Shown here: positions 1 to 6,591 of the stretch, piece after piece
How positions within the stretch are numbered: position 1 is the stretch's first letter
Layout of the letters: each line of letters opens with the position of its first letter
Assembly: GCA_964504625.1 (NCBI GenBank)
Contig: CAZDEK010000016.1
Coordinates: 1 to 14,022, forward strand
Length of the DNA stretch: 14,022 nt
Direction of reading: 5' to 3'
From: CAZDEK01 sp964504625
GTDB taxonomy: Bacteria > Patescibacteriota > Saccharimonadia > CAILAD01 > GCA-016700035
The notes under the pieces: model-generated
Told to the model about the DNA's origin: nothing
The model's database searches: none
What the model saw: the letters and a program-made list of their open reading frames with translations, nothing else
Made by a program: the position numbers and the translations under genes

Positions 1-46
1 AAATGATGAGATTAAGCTGGGCAATAGCAAAGAAGAGAAGAAGACT

Positions 47-883
47 ATGGCTGAGTTTGCTGAAGAGCTGAGCCGTGAGGACGACGCAAAGGCCCAAAAG
101 GTTACCGTGAAGTCTGAGGCCCCGAAGACTACCAAGGCTAAAGTAATCGATGAGCCACCTGCTAAGGTGATTGACGGGGCGGCCGACGAAGACTTTGACG
201 CCCCACCACCCAGTCACACGTCTGGAGTACCAATCGGTGCGCCAGAGCCAAGAGGCGGCGGCAAAGGGATTCTCATCGCGCTGTTGGTGATTGTGCTCGT
301 CGCGGCAGGTGCTTTTGGCTACCTCTGGTGGTCAGGTAAGTCGACACAAGCTGACCTGCAGAAGAAAAATGAAGAACTGACAGCTGCCAATCAGCAGCTT
401 GCAGGACAGAGTAAGGGTACAACTACGACAACAGTTATGAAAACGCGTGTTATGCCAGAAGTGAAACTGACCTATGACATGACTGACACCACCAAAGTAG
501 TTACCTACGACTATCGGCAGATTGTTGATACTCAGAAGGTGGCCCATGATGTGATCAATTTCTCTTCGACTGAAGTAATCTTGGCCGAAGTCAAAGCCAG
601 CCCGACTGCGGCACCAAAGTGTACTGCCGATAAGGCAGCGCTAGGCAGTATTACTGCCTATACGGCCGAGCAAACTGTCCCCACGGCACTAGCAAAGAAT
701 GGAGAGAAGACGTTTGCCGATGTGAAGCCTGATTCTGAAACTATCTACAAAGTTGGTGACACCTACTACGTGTATACCTCATCTCAGGCACCTTGCTCGA
801 CTGATAAGTCCGTGCAAACCGCACTGACAAGTGGCAAGACGGCCGTCCAGGATATGCTAAAAAGCTTACAGGAGTCTAAGTAA
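47..883 (+). CDS. One-TM membrane protein of unknown function, upstream paralogue of a tandem pair
   Basis: Not recognised as a named family. The protein has an acidic/Lys-rich, disordered cytoplasmic N-terminus (residues 1-70, with the pentapeptide AKVID twice at 31-35 and 39-43). A single TM follows at about 74-96, ending in FGYLWW, then a short coiled coil (about 101-120), a Thr-rich linker and an extracytoplasmic domain with two Cys (KCTAD and APCSTD) that could form a disulfide. The segment from PPPSHT through the TM matches the next gene closely, so the two are tandem paralogues. The stop TAA shares its last base with the next ATG, so they are probably cotranslated. The reading frame stays open to the window start (15 more codons, Lys/Glu-rich) and no clear SD precedes ATG 47, so the true start may lie outside. 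The role is inferred only as envelope-anchored. Confidence 0.75.
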   Translation: MAEFAEELSREDDAKAQKVTVKSEAPKTTKAKVIDEPPAKVIDGAADEDFDAPPPSHTSGVPIGAPEPRGGGKGILIALLVIVLVAAGAFGYLWWSGKSTQADLQKKNEELTAANQQLAGQSKGTTTTTVMKTRVMPEVKLTYDMTDTTKVVTYDYRQIVDTQKVAHDVINFSSTEVILAEVKASPTAAPKCTADKAALGSITAYTAEQTVPTALAKNGEKTFADVKPDSETIYKVGDTYYVYTSSQAPCSTDKSVQTALTSGKTAVQDMLKSLQESK

Positions 884-1530
884 TGGAACCTAATACCCCA
901 GAGCCGATGAGTCGACCAGTTGATCCGGTCAAGCCACTTGAAACCAACACGCCACCTGCTCCACCCATGCCTTCACATACGGCTGGTAGTGGATCGACGC
1001 CACTTGGTGCGCCAGCAAGCAATGTCGGCAAGCCGAGGCGTGGGAAGACGGTGCTAGTGGTCTTACTCATACTCATCTTGCTTGGAGTGGCCGGAACGTT
1101 TGGTTATCTCTGGTGGCAGCAGCGCCAAGAGATTCAAGGTTACATCAATAGTCAAGCTGATAAAAAGGTGACTGAGCTGGAGCAACAAGTCAAAGATCTG
1201 AAAGCTGCGGCTTCAACCAGTCCGAGCCCGAGCGTGACGCCAAAGTCCGATAGTGAGGCGATTGTAGCAGCAGTGAAAGTATACGCACCAGCAGCAACCG
1301 ATTTTGATGCAAGCACAGCGCAATATGCCACGCCAACGATTGACGCAACTGATAAAAACTTTGCAACGATCCGCGTCACTACGAAAAAAGATCCGGGTGG
1401 TACTACCTATGTGCTGAAGAAGGTGAATAGTAGCTGGGTCGTTATTACGACTAACACCTATGCAGGTGAACAGAAGCTGATCGATACTACTGAAAGAACT
1501 ATCTACGGTATCCCAGCCGACATTAAGTAA
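883..1530 (+). CDS. One-TM membrane protein of unknown function, downstream paralogue
   Basis: This 215-residue protein has a Pro-rich cytoplasmic tail (1-50) containing PSHT (30-33) and LGAP, basic residues before the membrane (PRRGK), a TM at about 56-78 ending in FGYLWW, a helical stretch with coiled-coil character (about 80-110), a short Ser/Pro linker (TSPSPSVTP) and a C-terminal extracytoplasmic domain of about 95 residues. That domain has a SWVVI strand reminiscent of NTF2-like folds, but this resemblance is weak. The layout copies the preceding gene, which makes a duplication likely. ATG 883 overlaps the previous TAA, and an AGGAG lies about 8 bases upstream of it. A strong hairpin follows the stop. 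Function unknown. Confidence 0.8.
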   Translation: MEPNTPEPMSRPVDPVKPLETNTPPAPPMPSHTAGSGSTPLGAPASNVGKPRRGKTVLVVLLILILLGVAGTFGYLWWQQRQEIQGYINSQADKKVTELEQQVKDLKAAASTSPSPSVTPKSDSEAIVAAVKVYAPAATDFDASTAQYATPTIDATDKNFATIRVTTKKDPGGTTYVLKKVNSSWVVITTNTYAGEQKLIDTTERTIYGIPADIK

Positions 1531-1554
1531 GAAAGTGTGTGTGCATAAAAGATG

Positions 1555-1590
1555 AACGGGCGCCTGGTATAGGCGCCCGTTGTTTGTGGG
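1555..1590. terminator. Bidirectional hairpin terminator between convergent genes
   Basis: Perfect 11-bp stem AACGGGCGCCT / AGGCGCCCGTT (1555-1565 and 1571-1581) with loop GGTAT. On the + strand it is followed by a T-rich TTGTTTGT. On the minus strand it is followed by ATCTTTTATG. It sits between the + gene ending at 1530 and the minus gene ending at 1603, so it can serve both. Confidence 0.8.
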
Positions 1591-1602
1591 CGGTCGAATG
1601 AG

Positions 1603-1992
1603 CTAGCCGGTGAAGGCGATCTTGCTCGGCTCAGCCGGCTTGACCGTCGTTGCGGCAGTGCCGATTTCCACCGGCGGTGTCCGCTCGATGTAGGCGAAGT
1701 CGCCGATGTAGGTCCCCGGCAGGGTCGTGCTCGGGGTCTCCGGCACGGTTGTCGGAACCGTGGTGGTCTCCGGCAGTGTGGTCGTGGTGACCTCGGTGGT
1801 CTCCGGTACGGTGGTGCTGGGCGCGACCGTGGTGGTCGTGTCGCAGTACTCGTTGCCGTACAGGTGATCTTCACAGTCGGGGTGCGGATAGGTCGGGTGA
1901 CCCGTTGCACCGGCGGAGGAGCCGACGAAGATCGTGATGGCCATGACGGCCAGCAGGGCGACGACGAGGCCGATCAGGCTTCTGGTCTTCAT
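1603..1992 (-). CDS. Secreted Thr/Pro-rich protein with terminal LPXTG-like AFTG
   Basis: The protein is 129 residues: a signal peptide (KTR, hydrophobic core, SAGA cleavage region around 27-29), a short His/Tyr-rich piece with two Cys (C40, C50), then a low-complexity TTTTV/TTVPET repeat region (about 52-93) and a C-terminus that stops right after IAFTG. Actinobacterial sortase substrates often end in LAFTG plus a TM and a positive tail. Here the stop TAG follows the Gly directly, so the TM and tail are absent. The start is well supported: AGGAG lies 8 bases upstream, behind a consensus promoter. About 87% of codons end in G or C by my count, far above alaS alongside. Possible horizontal gain, perhaps from an actinobacterium. 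It could act as a surface or secreted mucin-like peptide; the role is unknown. Confidence 0.75.
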   Translation of the reverse strand: MKTRSLIGLVVALLAVMAITIFVGSSAGATGHPTYPHPDCEDHLYGNEYCDTTTTVAPSTTVPETTEVTTTTLPETTTVPTTVPETPSTTLPGTYIGDFAYIERTPPVEIGTAATTVKPAEPSKIAFTG

Positions 1993-2042
1993 GGTAGGTA
2001 CTCCTGGTGTCAGGTCGATATCCGCGGTCGCGAATACACACT

Positions 2043-2071
2043 ATAGTATCATAACAAAAGTAATTTGTCAA
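2043..2071 (-). promoter_or_regulatory. Sigma-70 promoter of the secreted Thr-rich gene
   Basis: Read on the minus strand: -35 TTGACA (2071-2066), 17-base spacer, -10 TACTAT (2048-2043). An overlapping extended -10 (TGTTATGAT) is also present. Transcription would start near 2036, giving a leader of about 45 bases that carries AGGAG before ATG 1992. Confidence 0.8.
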
Positions 2072-2104
2072 TATTTATTTCTACCCAAACTATGGCTCTT
2101 CAGG

Positions 2105-2121
2105 TATAATTCCCAGATATG
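2105..2121 (+). promoter_or_regulatory. -10 box placed for a leaderless alaS mRNA
   Basis: A consensus TATAAT (2105-2110) is followed only 8 bases later by the alaS ATG (2119). Normal -10 to +1 spacing puts the transcription start at about 2117-2119, so the mRNA would begin at or within two bases of the start codon. No SD and no good -35 are visible. The same spacing recurs at the FtsA-like gene. Confidence 0.65.
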
Positions 2122-4029
2122 AAAGCGCGAGATATCCGCCGAAAATACCTAGAATTTATGCAGCGCAATGGACACGTCATTGTGCCGCGGGCTTTGATTG
2201 TGCCCGAAGGTGATCCGACGACCCTCTTCACGGGCTCTGGCATGCAACCGATGGTGCCGTATCTCTTGGGCGAACCGCATCCCGAAGGTACGCGGCTGAC
2301 TGATTCACAGACCTGTGTGCGCGCCCAAGACATCGATGATGTGGGTGATAATCGCCACACGACCTTTTTTGAGATGCTGGGGAATTGGTCGCTGGGTGAT
2401 TACTTTAAGGAGCAGCAAATTCGCTGGATGTGGGAGTTCTTGACGGGTGAGCTTGGCTTGGATCCAAATCGTTTGTATGTGAGTTGCTTTGCCGGCGATG
2501 AAGCGCTCGGCATTCCGCGAGATGAAGATGCAGCCCGGCTGTGGCAGTCGCTGTTCGAAGCGGCTGGTATTGAGGCGAAGATAGTTCATATCGGTGCGGC
2601 TGAAAATGGGGATCGTGACGGTATGCAGGGCGGGCGAATTTTCTACTACGATGCCCACGAGAACTGGTGGAGTCGGGCGGGTGTACCTGACCAGATGCCG
2701 GTGGGTGAACCAGGTGGTCCAGATAGTGAGATGTTTTATGATTTCGGCGACGAGCATCATGACCCTAGCTTCGGTGCGCCGCATCCGGCAAGCGATTCGG
2801 GCCGTTTTATGGAGATTGGCAATAACGTTTTCATGCAGTGGATCAAGACTGAAACGGGCTTTGAGCCCCTGCGACATAAGAATATTGATTTCGGTGGAGG
2901 TCTCGAGCGTATGGCAGCCGCGGTCAATGGCGATCCGGACGTCTTCCGCACTGATTTGCTCTGGCCAATTATCGAGCAACTGACTCAAATGACCGGTACG
3001 TCGTATGGGGCTGCCAAGCCAGCTATGCGGGTGATCGCTGATCATTTACGCAGCGTGACATTTATGGCAGTTGATGGTGTGCGGCCGAGTAATACCGCGC
3101 AGGGGTATGTGCTGCGGCGGATGGCTCGCCGAGCGATTCGGCGTGGTCTCGAGCTGGGCATTGATTCCGGACTCATGGCGGCCACTGTGCCAGTTGTCGT
3201 GGATATTTACAAAGAAGATTATCCAGAAGTCGTAGAGCAGTTTGAAGAAGTGCTGGCTGCACTCACCGCCGAGGAAGATCAGTTTCGTAAGACGCTCGAG
3301 CGGGGTTTGCGCGAGTTTGCCAAGCGTACCAGTGAGCTTGATTTCACGCAACGGCCACCGGTACCAACCGGAAAGCGCCTGCCGTTGACGGGCAAGCTCA
3401 TCTTTCAGCTCTCGGACACCTATGGTTTTCCAGCCGAGCTGAGCCTCGAAGAAGCCGAGAAAGAAGGCGTGCCGGTCGATAAGAATTGGCGTTCTGAGTA
3501 TGAACGACTACTTGATGAGCAAAAGGAACGTTCGCGTACCGCCACAGCTGGGCAATTTAAGGGCGGTCTGGCAGATCATTCGGCCAGGACAGTAGCGTAT
3601 CACACTGCCACGCACCTCATGTATCGGGCACTGCGTAATGTCCTTGGTGATCACGTGATGCAGCGGGGGAGTAATATTACACCGGAGAGACTGCGCTTCG
3701 ACTTTTCGCACCATGATAAGATGACACCCGAGCAAATCGCTGAAGTAGAGCGGATCGTGAATGACGTGATTGCTCGTGACTTGCCGGTGAGCTTCGTCGA
3801 GATGGGCAAGGATGAGGCCTTTGCGGCTGGTGCGCTGGGTGCTTTTGGCGAGAAATACCCTGCTATTGTAAAGGTCTATACTGTTGGCGATAACGACGGT
3901 GATTGGTATAGTCGCGAGATCTGTGGTGGCCCGCACGTGCCGCGGACGGGCGAGCTCGGCCATTTTCGCATCACGAAAGAAGAAAGCTCCTCGGCGGGCG
4001 TGCGACGTATAAAGGCAGTCTTGGAATAA
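2119..4029 (+). CDS. alaS: Alanyl-tRNA synthetase, short form without the C-terminal DHHA1/C-Ala domain
   Basis: Cytoplasmic class II synthetase charging tRNA-Ala with alanine. Residues 1 to about 240 hold the catalytic core: the TFFEMLGNWSLGDYFK motif, and ENWW followed by PVGEPGGPDSEM in place of the usual GPCGPCSE loop. FGGGLERMA ends the core, and a tRNA-recognition helical part follows. The editing domain is present with its zinc set: HTATH (H495, H499) and CGGPH (C602, H606). The protein ends at residue 636 with RRIKAVLE, where ordinary bacterial enzymes of about 870 residues continue into a coiled coil and the C-Ala domain. There is no frameshift remnant downstream: a terminator hairpin follows within 5 bases. 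The enzyme is therefore naturally short and may be monomeric. ATG 2119 is favoured by the TATAAT 8 bases upstream. Confidence 0.97.
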   Translation: MKARDIRRKYLEFMQRNGHVIVPRALIVPEGDPTTLFTGSGMQPMVPYLLGEPHPEGTRLTDSQTCVRAQDIDDVGDNRHTTFFEMLGNWSLGDYFKEQQIRWMWEFLTGELGLDPNRLYVSCFAGDEALGIPRDEDAARLWQSLFEAAGIEAKIVHIGAAENGDRDGMQGGRIFYYDAHENWWSRAGVPDQMPVGEPGGPDSEMFYDFGDEHHDPSFGAPHPASDSGRFMEIGNNVFMQWIKTETGFEPLRHKNIDFGGGLERMAAAVNGDPDVFRTDLLWPIIEQLTQMTGTSYGAAKPAMRVIADHLRSVTFMAVDGVRPSNTAQGYVLRRMARRAIRRGLELGIDSGLMAATVPVVVDIYKEDYPEVVEQFEEVLAALTAEEDQFRKTLERGLREFAKRTSELDFTQRPPVPTGKRLPLTGKLIFQLSDTYGFPAELSLEEAEKEGVPVDKNWRSEYERLLDEQKERSRTATAGQFKGGLADHSARTVAYHTATHLMYRALRNVLGDHVMQRGSNITPERLRFDFSHHDKMTPEQIAEVERIVNDVIARDLPVSFVEMGKDEAFAAGALGAFGEKYPAIVKVYTVGDNDGDWYSREICGGPHVPRTGELGHFRITKEESSSAGVRRIKAVLE

Positions 4030-4055
4030 AAATACCCCCGCGATATCGCGGGGGT
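4027..4055 (-). terminator. Terminator of the HD-domain gene
   Basis: A 22-base perfect palindrome (4034-4055; ACCCCCGCG, AT-rich centre, CGCGGGGGT) lies just past the minus-strand stop at 4061. Read on the minus strand it is followed by TATTTTTATT, a clear T tract. On the + strand it follows alaS directly but has no T tract, so any action on alaS would be weaker. Confidence 0.85.
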
Positions 4056-4060
4056 GTAAG

Positions 4061-4798
4061 CTAGCCGGGGTAGTTGTAATACGCATCAGATTCGACTCGG
4101 CTCAACTCATATGAACAACGCGGGCATTTGACGATACGGTATTCATACCAGTGGCCTCTACCTGTCCGTTCAGTATGGATTGCAAGATCTTGCGGTTTGC
4201 CAATCCAGCCGCATTTTGCGCAGCGTGTGCAGCCCTTGTACTGATGCTGCTGAGCGCCATGCCATGGGTCATTGAAGGCCAGTGGGTAATCATGCCATAA
4301 GCGCGCTGACAGTACATCGCAACTATGACAAAAGGCTGCTAGCTCATTCATCATGCGACGCTCTGGATCATAGTCGTCACCTTCGCCTTCGACGTAGCAC
4401 AACGCATTGGCTTGAGACTCTGTCAATTCGATATCGAATTGACGCATGATGTCTTCCCGCATGGCCTTACGCTCGGCTTTGGAAATCGGCGCTCTATCTT
4501 CGCCATTGTAGAGGAATCCCTTTTCCAAATCATGCAAGAAGAGCACGAGCAGGGCATCTGACAGTGTGAAGGGCACGAGTCGTCCGGTGGATGAAAGGGT
4601 GTCGTAGAGTACGACAGCTAGGTTCATGACCTCGGCGACGTGATCCAGGTAGCCGCCCCACCAGGCTTGGTGCTTACTGGACGAACCAGCCGCTAGCTCA
4701 AAGGCTGGTCGATGGACAAGGAGTATGGCTTCAACTCGATCGCGTTCGGGCTGCTGGATTTGCCCAATTAGTGTCTCGAGTGACAGATAATTCATCAT
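4061..4798 (-). CDS. HD-domain phosphohydrolase-like protein with C-terminal zinc ribbon
   Basis: The N-terminal two thirds fit the metal-dependent HD superfamily: KHQAWWGGYLDH (H53), LFLHD (H89-D90) and a later CDVLSARL with D161 as the likely last metal ligand. The GGYLDH arrangement recalls YhaM-type HD proteins. The C-terminal part (about 190-232) has CTRCAKCGW and CPRCS, a five-Cys cluster (C190, C193, C196, C225, C228) that should bind zinc. This suggests a nucleic-acid or nucleotide substrate, which is inference. The start has two adjacent ATGs (4798 and 4795). GTGAGG lies too close to the first, so the second is probably used. The gene is alone on its transcript and ends at a strong terminator. 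The exact substrate is unknown. Confidence 0.8.
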   Translation of the reverse strand: MMNYLSLETLIGQIQQPERDRVEAILLVHRPAFELAAGSSSKHQAWWGGYLDHVAEVMNLAVVLYDTLSSTGRLVPFTLSDALLVLFLHDLEKGFLYNGEDRAPISKAERKAMREDIMRQFDIELTESQANALCYVEGEGDDYDPERRMMNELAAFCHSCDVLSARLWHDYPLAFNDPWHGAQQHQYKGCTRCAKCGWIGKPQDLAIHTERTGRGHWYEYRIVKCPRCSYELSRVESDAYYNYPG

Positions 4799-4958
4799 GC
4801 CTCACTTTTCTAAGGTGCTGTCTCTAGTATGCCGATCATGTGGGACTCAGGAAAGGGTAGCGAAATTTTTCAATGACGAAATTCCCTTACGGGCAATATG
4901 TTTATTACAACGCATTTGATAACCGCGGAGTAAAGCGGTACTTGGATACATAAGTTAA
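4799..4958. other. Intergenic region upstream of the HD-domain gene
   Basis: No open frame of note on either strand. It should contain the minus-strand promoter of the HD gene: a possible -10 CATACT lies about 35 bases before the ATG on the minus strand, but I see no convincing -35. A short GAAATT direct repeat near 4860-4883 is the only other structure. Confidence 0.4.
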
Positions 4959-4983
4959 GGGTGCCTGTATGAAACAGGCACCC
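4959..4983 (-). terminator. Hairpin, probable terminator for the minus-strand gene upstream
   Basis: Perfect 10-bp stem GGGTGCCTGT / ACAGGCACCC with a 5-base loop. On the minus strand it is followed by TTAACTTA, only a weak T tract. It lies about 190 bases past the TGA of the 5176 gene, which fits a transcript whose original coding end was further downstream. Confidence 0.5.
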
Positions 4984-5055
4984 TGGGGGTTGCTCAGCTC
5001 TCTGGCGCAGCGCTCGTTATTGCACGGCTTGTTCCAGGGCGAGTTGTCTCGCTGA

Positions 5056-5175
5056 TTACATGAGCGAACGCTGGTGGATTCTCGAATGCATCACCGAGGT
5101 AAGGTAGGTGTCAAGCGCGGCGTCCTCCATCACTGTCAGGGTGAATTCGTGAGGAGAGATCATCTTCCAGACTTC
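5056..5175 (-). pseudogene. In-frame continuation after the TGA of the 5176 gene, possible decayed 3' end
   Basis: Directly after the TGA at 5178-5176 the same frame stays open for 39 codons to a TAA at 5058-5056. It contains an internal ATG at 5163 that could give 35 residues (MISPHEFTLTVMEDAALD and on). Codon use is like the gene upstream, with mostly G or C in third position. After the TAA a further 12 helix-like codons (SARQLALEQAVQ) run to another TAA. This fits a longer ancestral protein broken by nonsense mutations. A short independent ORF or stop readthrough are less likely alternatives. Confidence 0.35.
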
Positions 5176-5661
5176 TCATACCTGTGGCCTTAGCCCAAGT
5201 GCGTAGCGGATGCCTGCCTCAGGTGTGCGGCTGAAGCCTTTCAGTCTGAAGAAGAGATCCAGCTTCGTGCGAAATTGTGCGCCATCGATGCCGTACTGCT
5301 CCTCGCCTTGTGACACGATGAAGACATACAGCTGAGGTGAGCCCTCGGCCGACCAGTCTAGGTACTGCAGCTTCCAGAAGTGCTTGCCGGTGGCCAAGCT
5401 CCAGCTGTACTTGAGGTAGAGCTCATCCAGGCGTACGATCGAGTCGTTCAGGGTGGCGGCGCCATTCACCTCGCAGTACTCAAGGCGCTCAAGTACTGGC
5501 ATGAATTCGTCGCCTCCAAAGAGCTGACGTTCCTCTGGCTCCGGGTAGGCGACCTCGAGCTCACTGACCCACAGCTTGCGGACGTCCTCCCACTGGCTCA
5601 TCGCTGCCGCCATCATCTCTGGTGTCTGCAGTTGTCGTCGGTGGATTTCGGTGAAACCCAT
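5176..5661 (-). CDS. Hypothetical cytoplasmic protein, possibly truncated
   Basis: I do not recognise this 161-residue protein. It is mixed alpha/beta in look, without TM or signal peptide, rich in Trp/Tyr/Glu (DVRKLWVSELEV, LYLKYSWSLATGKHFWKLQ, PQLYVFIVSQGEEQYG). The start is set at 5661 (MGFTEIHRR) and not at the upstream ATG 5706, because the promoter at 5710-5738 would begin transcription near 5703, inside that longer ORF. AAGGGG also lies 5 bases before ATG 5661. The gene is monocistronic. The frame continues protein-like beyond the TGA, and CTA and AGG codons occur just before it, so the protein may be shorter than its ancestor. Function cannot be assigned. Confidence 0.65.
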   Translation of the reverse strand: MGFTEIHRRQLQTPEMMAAAMSQWEDVRKLWVSELEVAYPEPEERQLFGGDEFMPVLERLEYCEVNGAATLNDSIVRLDELYLKYSWSLATGKHFWKLQYLDWSAEGSPQLYVFIVSQGEEQYGIDGAQFRTKLDLFFRLKGFSRTPEAGIRYALGLRPQV

Positions 5662-5709
5662 CGCTGCCCCTTTGGTAAGGTACCCCTCCCTATGAGGTAC
5701 GCTCATTCA

Positions 5710-5738
5710 TTCATACATTTTATGTCAAGATAAGTCAA
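5710..5738 (-). promoter_or_regulatory. Sigma-70 promoter of the hypothetical gene ending at 5176
   Basis: Minus strand: -35 TTGACT (5738-5733), 17-base spacer, -10 TATGAA (5715-5710). The expected start is near 5703, giving a leader of about 40 bases with an AGGGAGGGG stretch and an AAGGGG near ATG 5661. This decides the start codon of the gene. Confidence 0.65.
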
Positions 5739-5749
5739 CGCTAATGATG

Positions 5750-5784
5750 GTGAAAAGAGAATCCCCGCACCGAAGTGCGGGGAT
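5750..5784 (-). terminator. Terminator with UUCG tetraloop after the two-gene minus unit
   Basis: Perfect 10-bp stem ATCCCCGCAC / GTGCGGGGAT (5761-5784). Read on the minus strand the loop is C(TTCG)G, an exceptionally stable tetraloop, and the stem is followed by TCTCTTTTCAC. A second small hairpin (AGCATC TTAG GATGCT, 5791-5806) spans the stop codon of the preceding gene. Confidence 0.85.
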
Positions 5785-5796
5785 GAAAGAAGCATC

Positions 5797-6027
5797 TTAG
5801 GATGCTGAGGATGGGGAGGCCTTGTGAATATTGCCATAGATTGGCAACATGCCCTTCTCATAGTCAAGCAGTAAGACCTGGGTGTTCGAGAGTCGTACGG
5901 GAACGAGGCCGTCGCGTCGATGGCTTGCGTCCACTTCGACTACACTGTCACCTTGTGGATTGACGATGTCGCCGGGTTTGAGCTCCTTGATCAAGCGGTA
6001 GTAGAGCGGCTTGAGTGCCTGGCTCAT
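5797..6027 (-). CDS. Small hypothetical protein, SH3-like beta barrel suspected
   Basis: The protein is 76 residues, with no TM or signal. It has a helical start (KPLYYRLIKE), then LKPGDIVNPQGDSVVEV and alternating hydrophobic strands (GLVPVRLSNTQVLLLDYEKG) and a Ser-rich tail. The L-K-P-G-D-x-V opening is common in small SH3-like domains; this is a resemblance only. Its ATG overlaps the TGA of the preceding minus-strand gene (ATGA). AAGGAG lies 5 bases upstream, so it is coupled to that membrane protein and may be its soluble partner. Similar in style to the small gene at 6592-6888. Confidence 0.75.
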   Translation of the reverse strand: MSQALKPLYYRLIKELKPGDIVNPQGDSVVEVDASHRRDGLVPVRLSNTQVLLLDYEKGMLPIYGNIHKASPSSAS

Positions 6028-6470
6028 CGTGGCTCCTTCGGCTTGAGCTCGGACCTGGTGAGTTGGGCGCGTGTGATTGCTGGACCATTTACGATCACGT
6101 GAGCTGACTTTTTCACGAGGTAGTTACGGTCACGCGCATCATCGTATTTGTACTGATATTCGATCAGTGAGTAATCTGGCGTTTTGATGACGGCGGTTTC
6201 GCTGTAGCTATTTACCGAATCCACCACGAAACCTTGTTTGTGCAAGTCGCGCTCGACGGCCAGAGCAGTGCCGCGTTGATCCATTACGAAGCCGACCCAT
6301 ATGAGGCCGACAAGCAGTACCACAACCGCTACGCCTATCGCTTCACTTTTCGTACTTACTGGCACTTGCGGTGCGGCATAATAGATGAAGCCGGCGAGGA
6401 TGCTGATACCGATGACAAACACGAGCCAGGCGATCTGACCACCAGCGATGGCAAATTCGAAAGCGAACAT
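6024..6470 (-). CDS. Two-TM membrane protein of unknown function
   Basis: The protein is 148 residues. TM1 is at about 11-31 and TM2 at about 44-63. A short loop (PQVPVSTKSEA) joins them, followed by a C-terminal domain of about 85 residues with strands (FVVDSVNSYSETAVIK, YSLIEYQYKYDD, AHVIVNG). That domain probably lies on the same side of the membrane as the N-terminus. I place the start at 6470 (MFAFEF), not at the far upstream ATG 6731, because AAGGAG is 4 bases before 6470 and a consensus promoter at 6511-6539 lies inside the longer frame. The 261 extra bases overlap a terminator and another gene. It forms a two-gene unit with the overlapping small gene downstream. Function unknown. Confidence 0.8.
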   Translation of the reverse strand: MFAFEFAIAGGQIAWLVFVIGISILAGFIYYAAPQVPVSTKSEAIGVAVVVLLVGLIWVGFVMDQRGTALAVERDLHKQGFVVDSVNSYSETAVIKTPDYSLIEYQYKYDDARDRNYLVKKSAHVIVNGPAITRAQLTRSELKPKEPR

Positions 6471-6510
6471 GTCGCTCCTTACGGATGGAAGGTACAAGTT
6501 ACAAGCCGAA

Positions 6511-6539
6511 ATTATATAATCAAAAGTAATAATTATCAA
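6511..6539 (-). promoter_or_regulatory. Sigma-70 promoter of the two-gene minus unit
   Basis: Minus strand: -35 TTGATA (6539-6534), 17-base spacer, -10 TATAAT (6516-6511). The expected start is near 6504, with a 34-base leader carrying AAGGAG before ATG 6470. It begins directly after the T tract of the preceding terminator. Confidence 0.85.
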
Positions 6540-6579
6540 TAAAAAGTGCACCCCCGCTTGCAAGCTTGCAAGCGGGGGT
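6540..6579 (-). terminator. Terminator after the small gene downstream of pgsA
   Basis: A 30-base perfect palindrome (6550-6579; ACCCCCGCTTGCA stem of 13 bp, AGCT centre) lies 12 bases past the stop at 6592. On the minus strand it is followed by TGCACTTTTTATTG. Confidence 0.9.
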
Positions 6580-6591
6580 AGGGTGAGAGAC

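Noticed and set aside
1503..1910. 135-residue Arg/Pro-rich minus-strand ORF
   Set aside because: It is the alternative frame of the repetitive Thr-rich gene; its Arg/Pro composition is a by-product of that repeat.
2305..3045. 246-residue ORF on the minus strand
   Set aside because: It lies wholly antisense to the alaS catalytic domain, has no SD and no recognisable domain; it is a shadow frame.
5056..5178. UGA recoded as an amino acid, as in Gracilibacteria/SR1
   Set aside because: TGA ends the FtsA-like gene, the baseplate-like gene (ATGA overlap with ruvX) and the two-TM gene (ATGA overlap), and Trp is encoded by TGG throughout.
5662..5706. Start of the 5176 gene at ATG 5706
   Set aside because: The promoter -10 at 5710-5715 would start transcription downstream of this ATG; ATG 5661 has its own AAGGGG.
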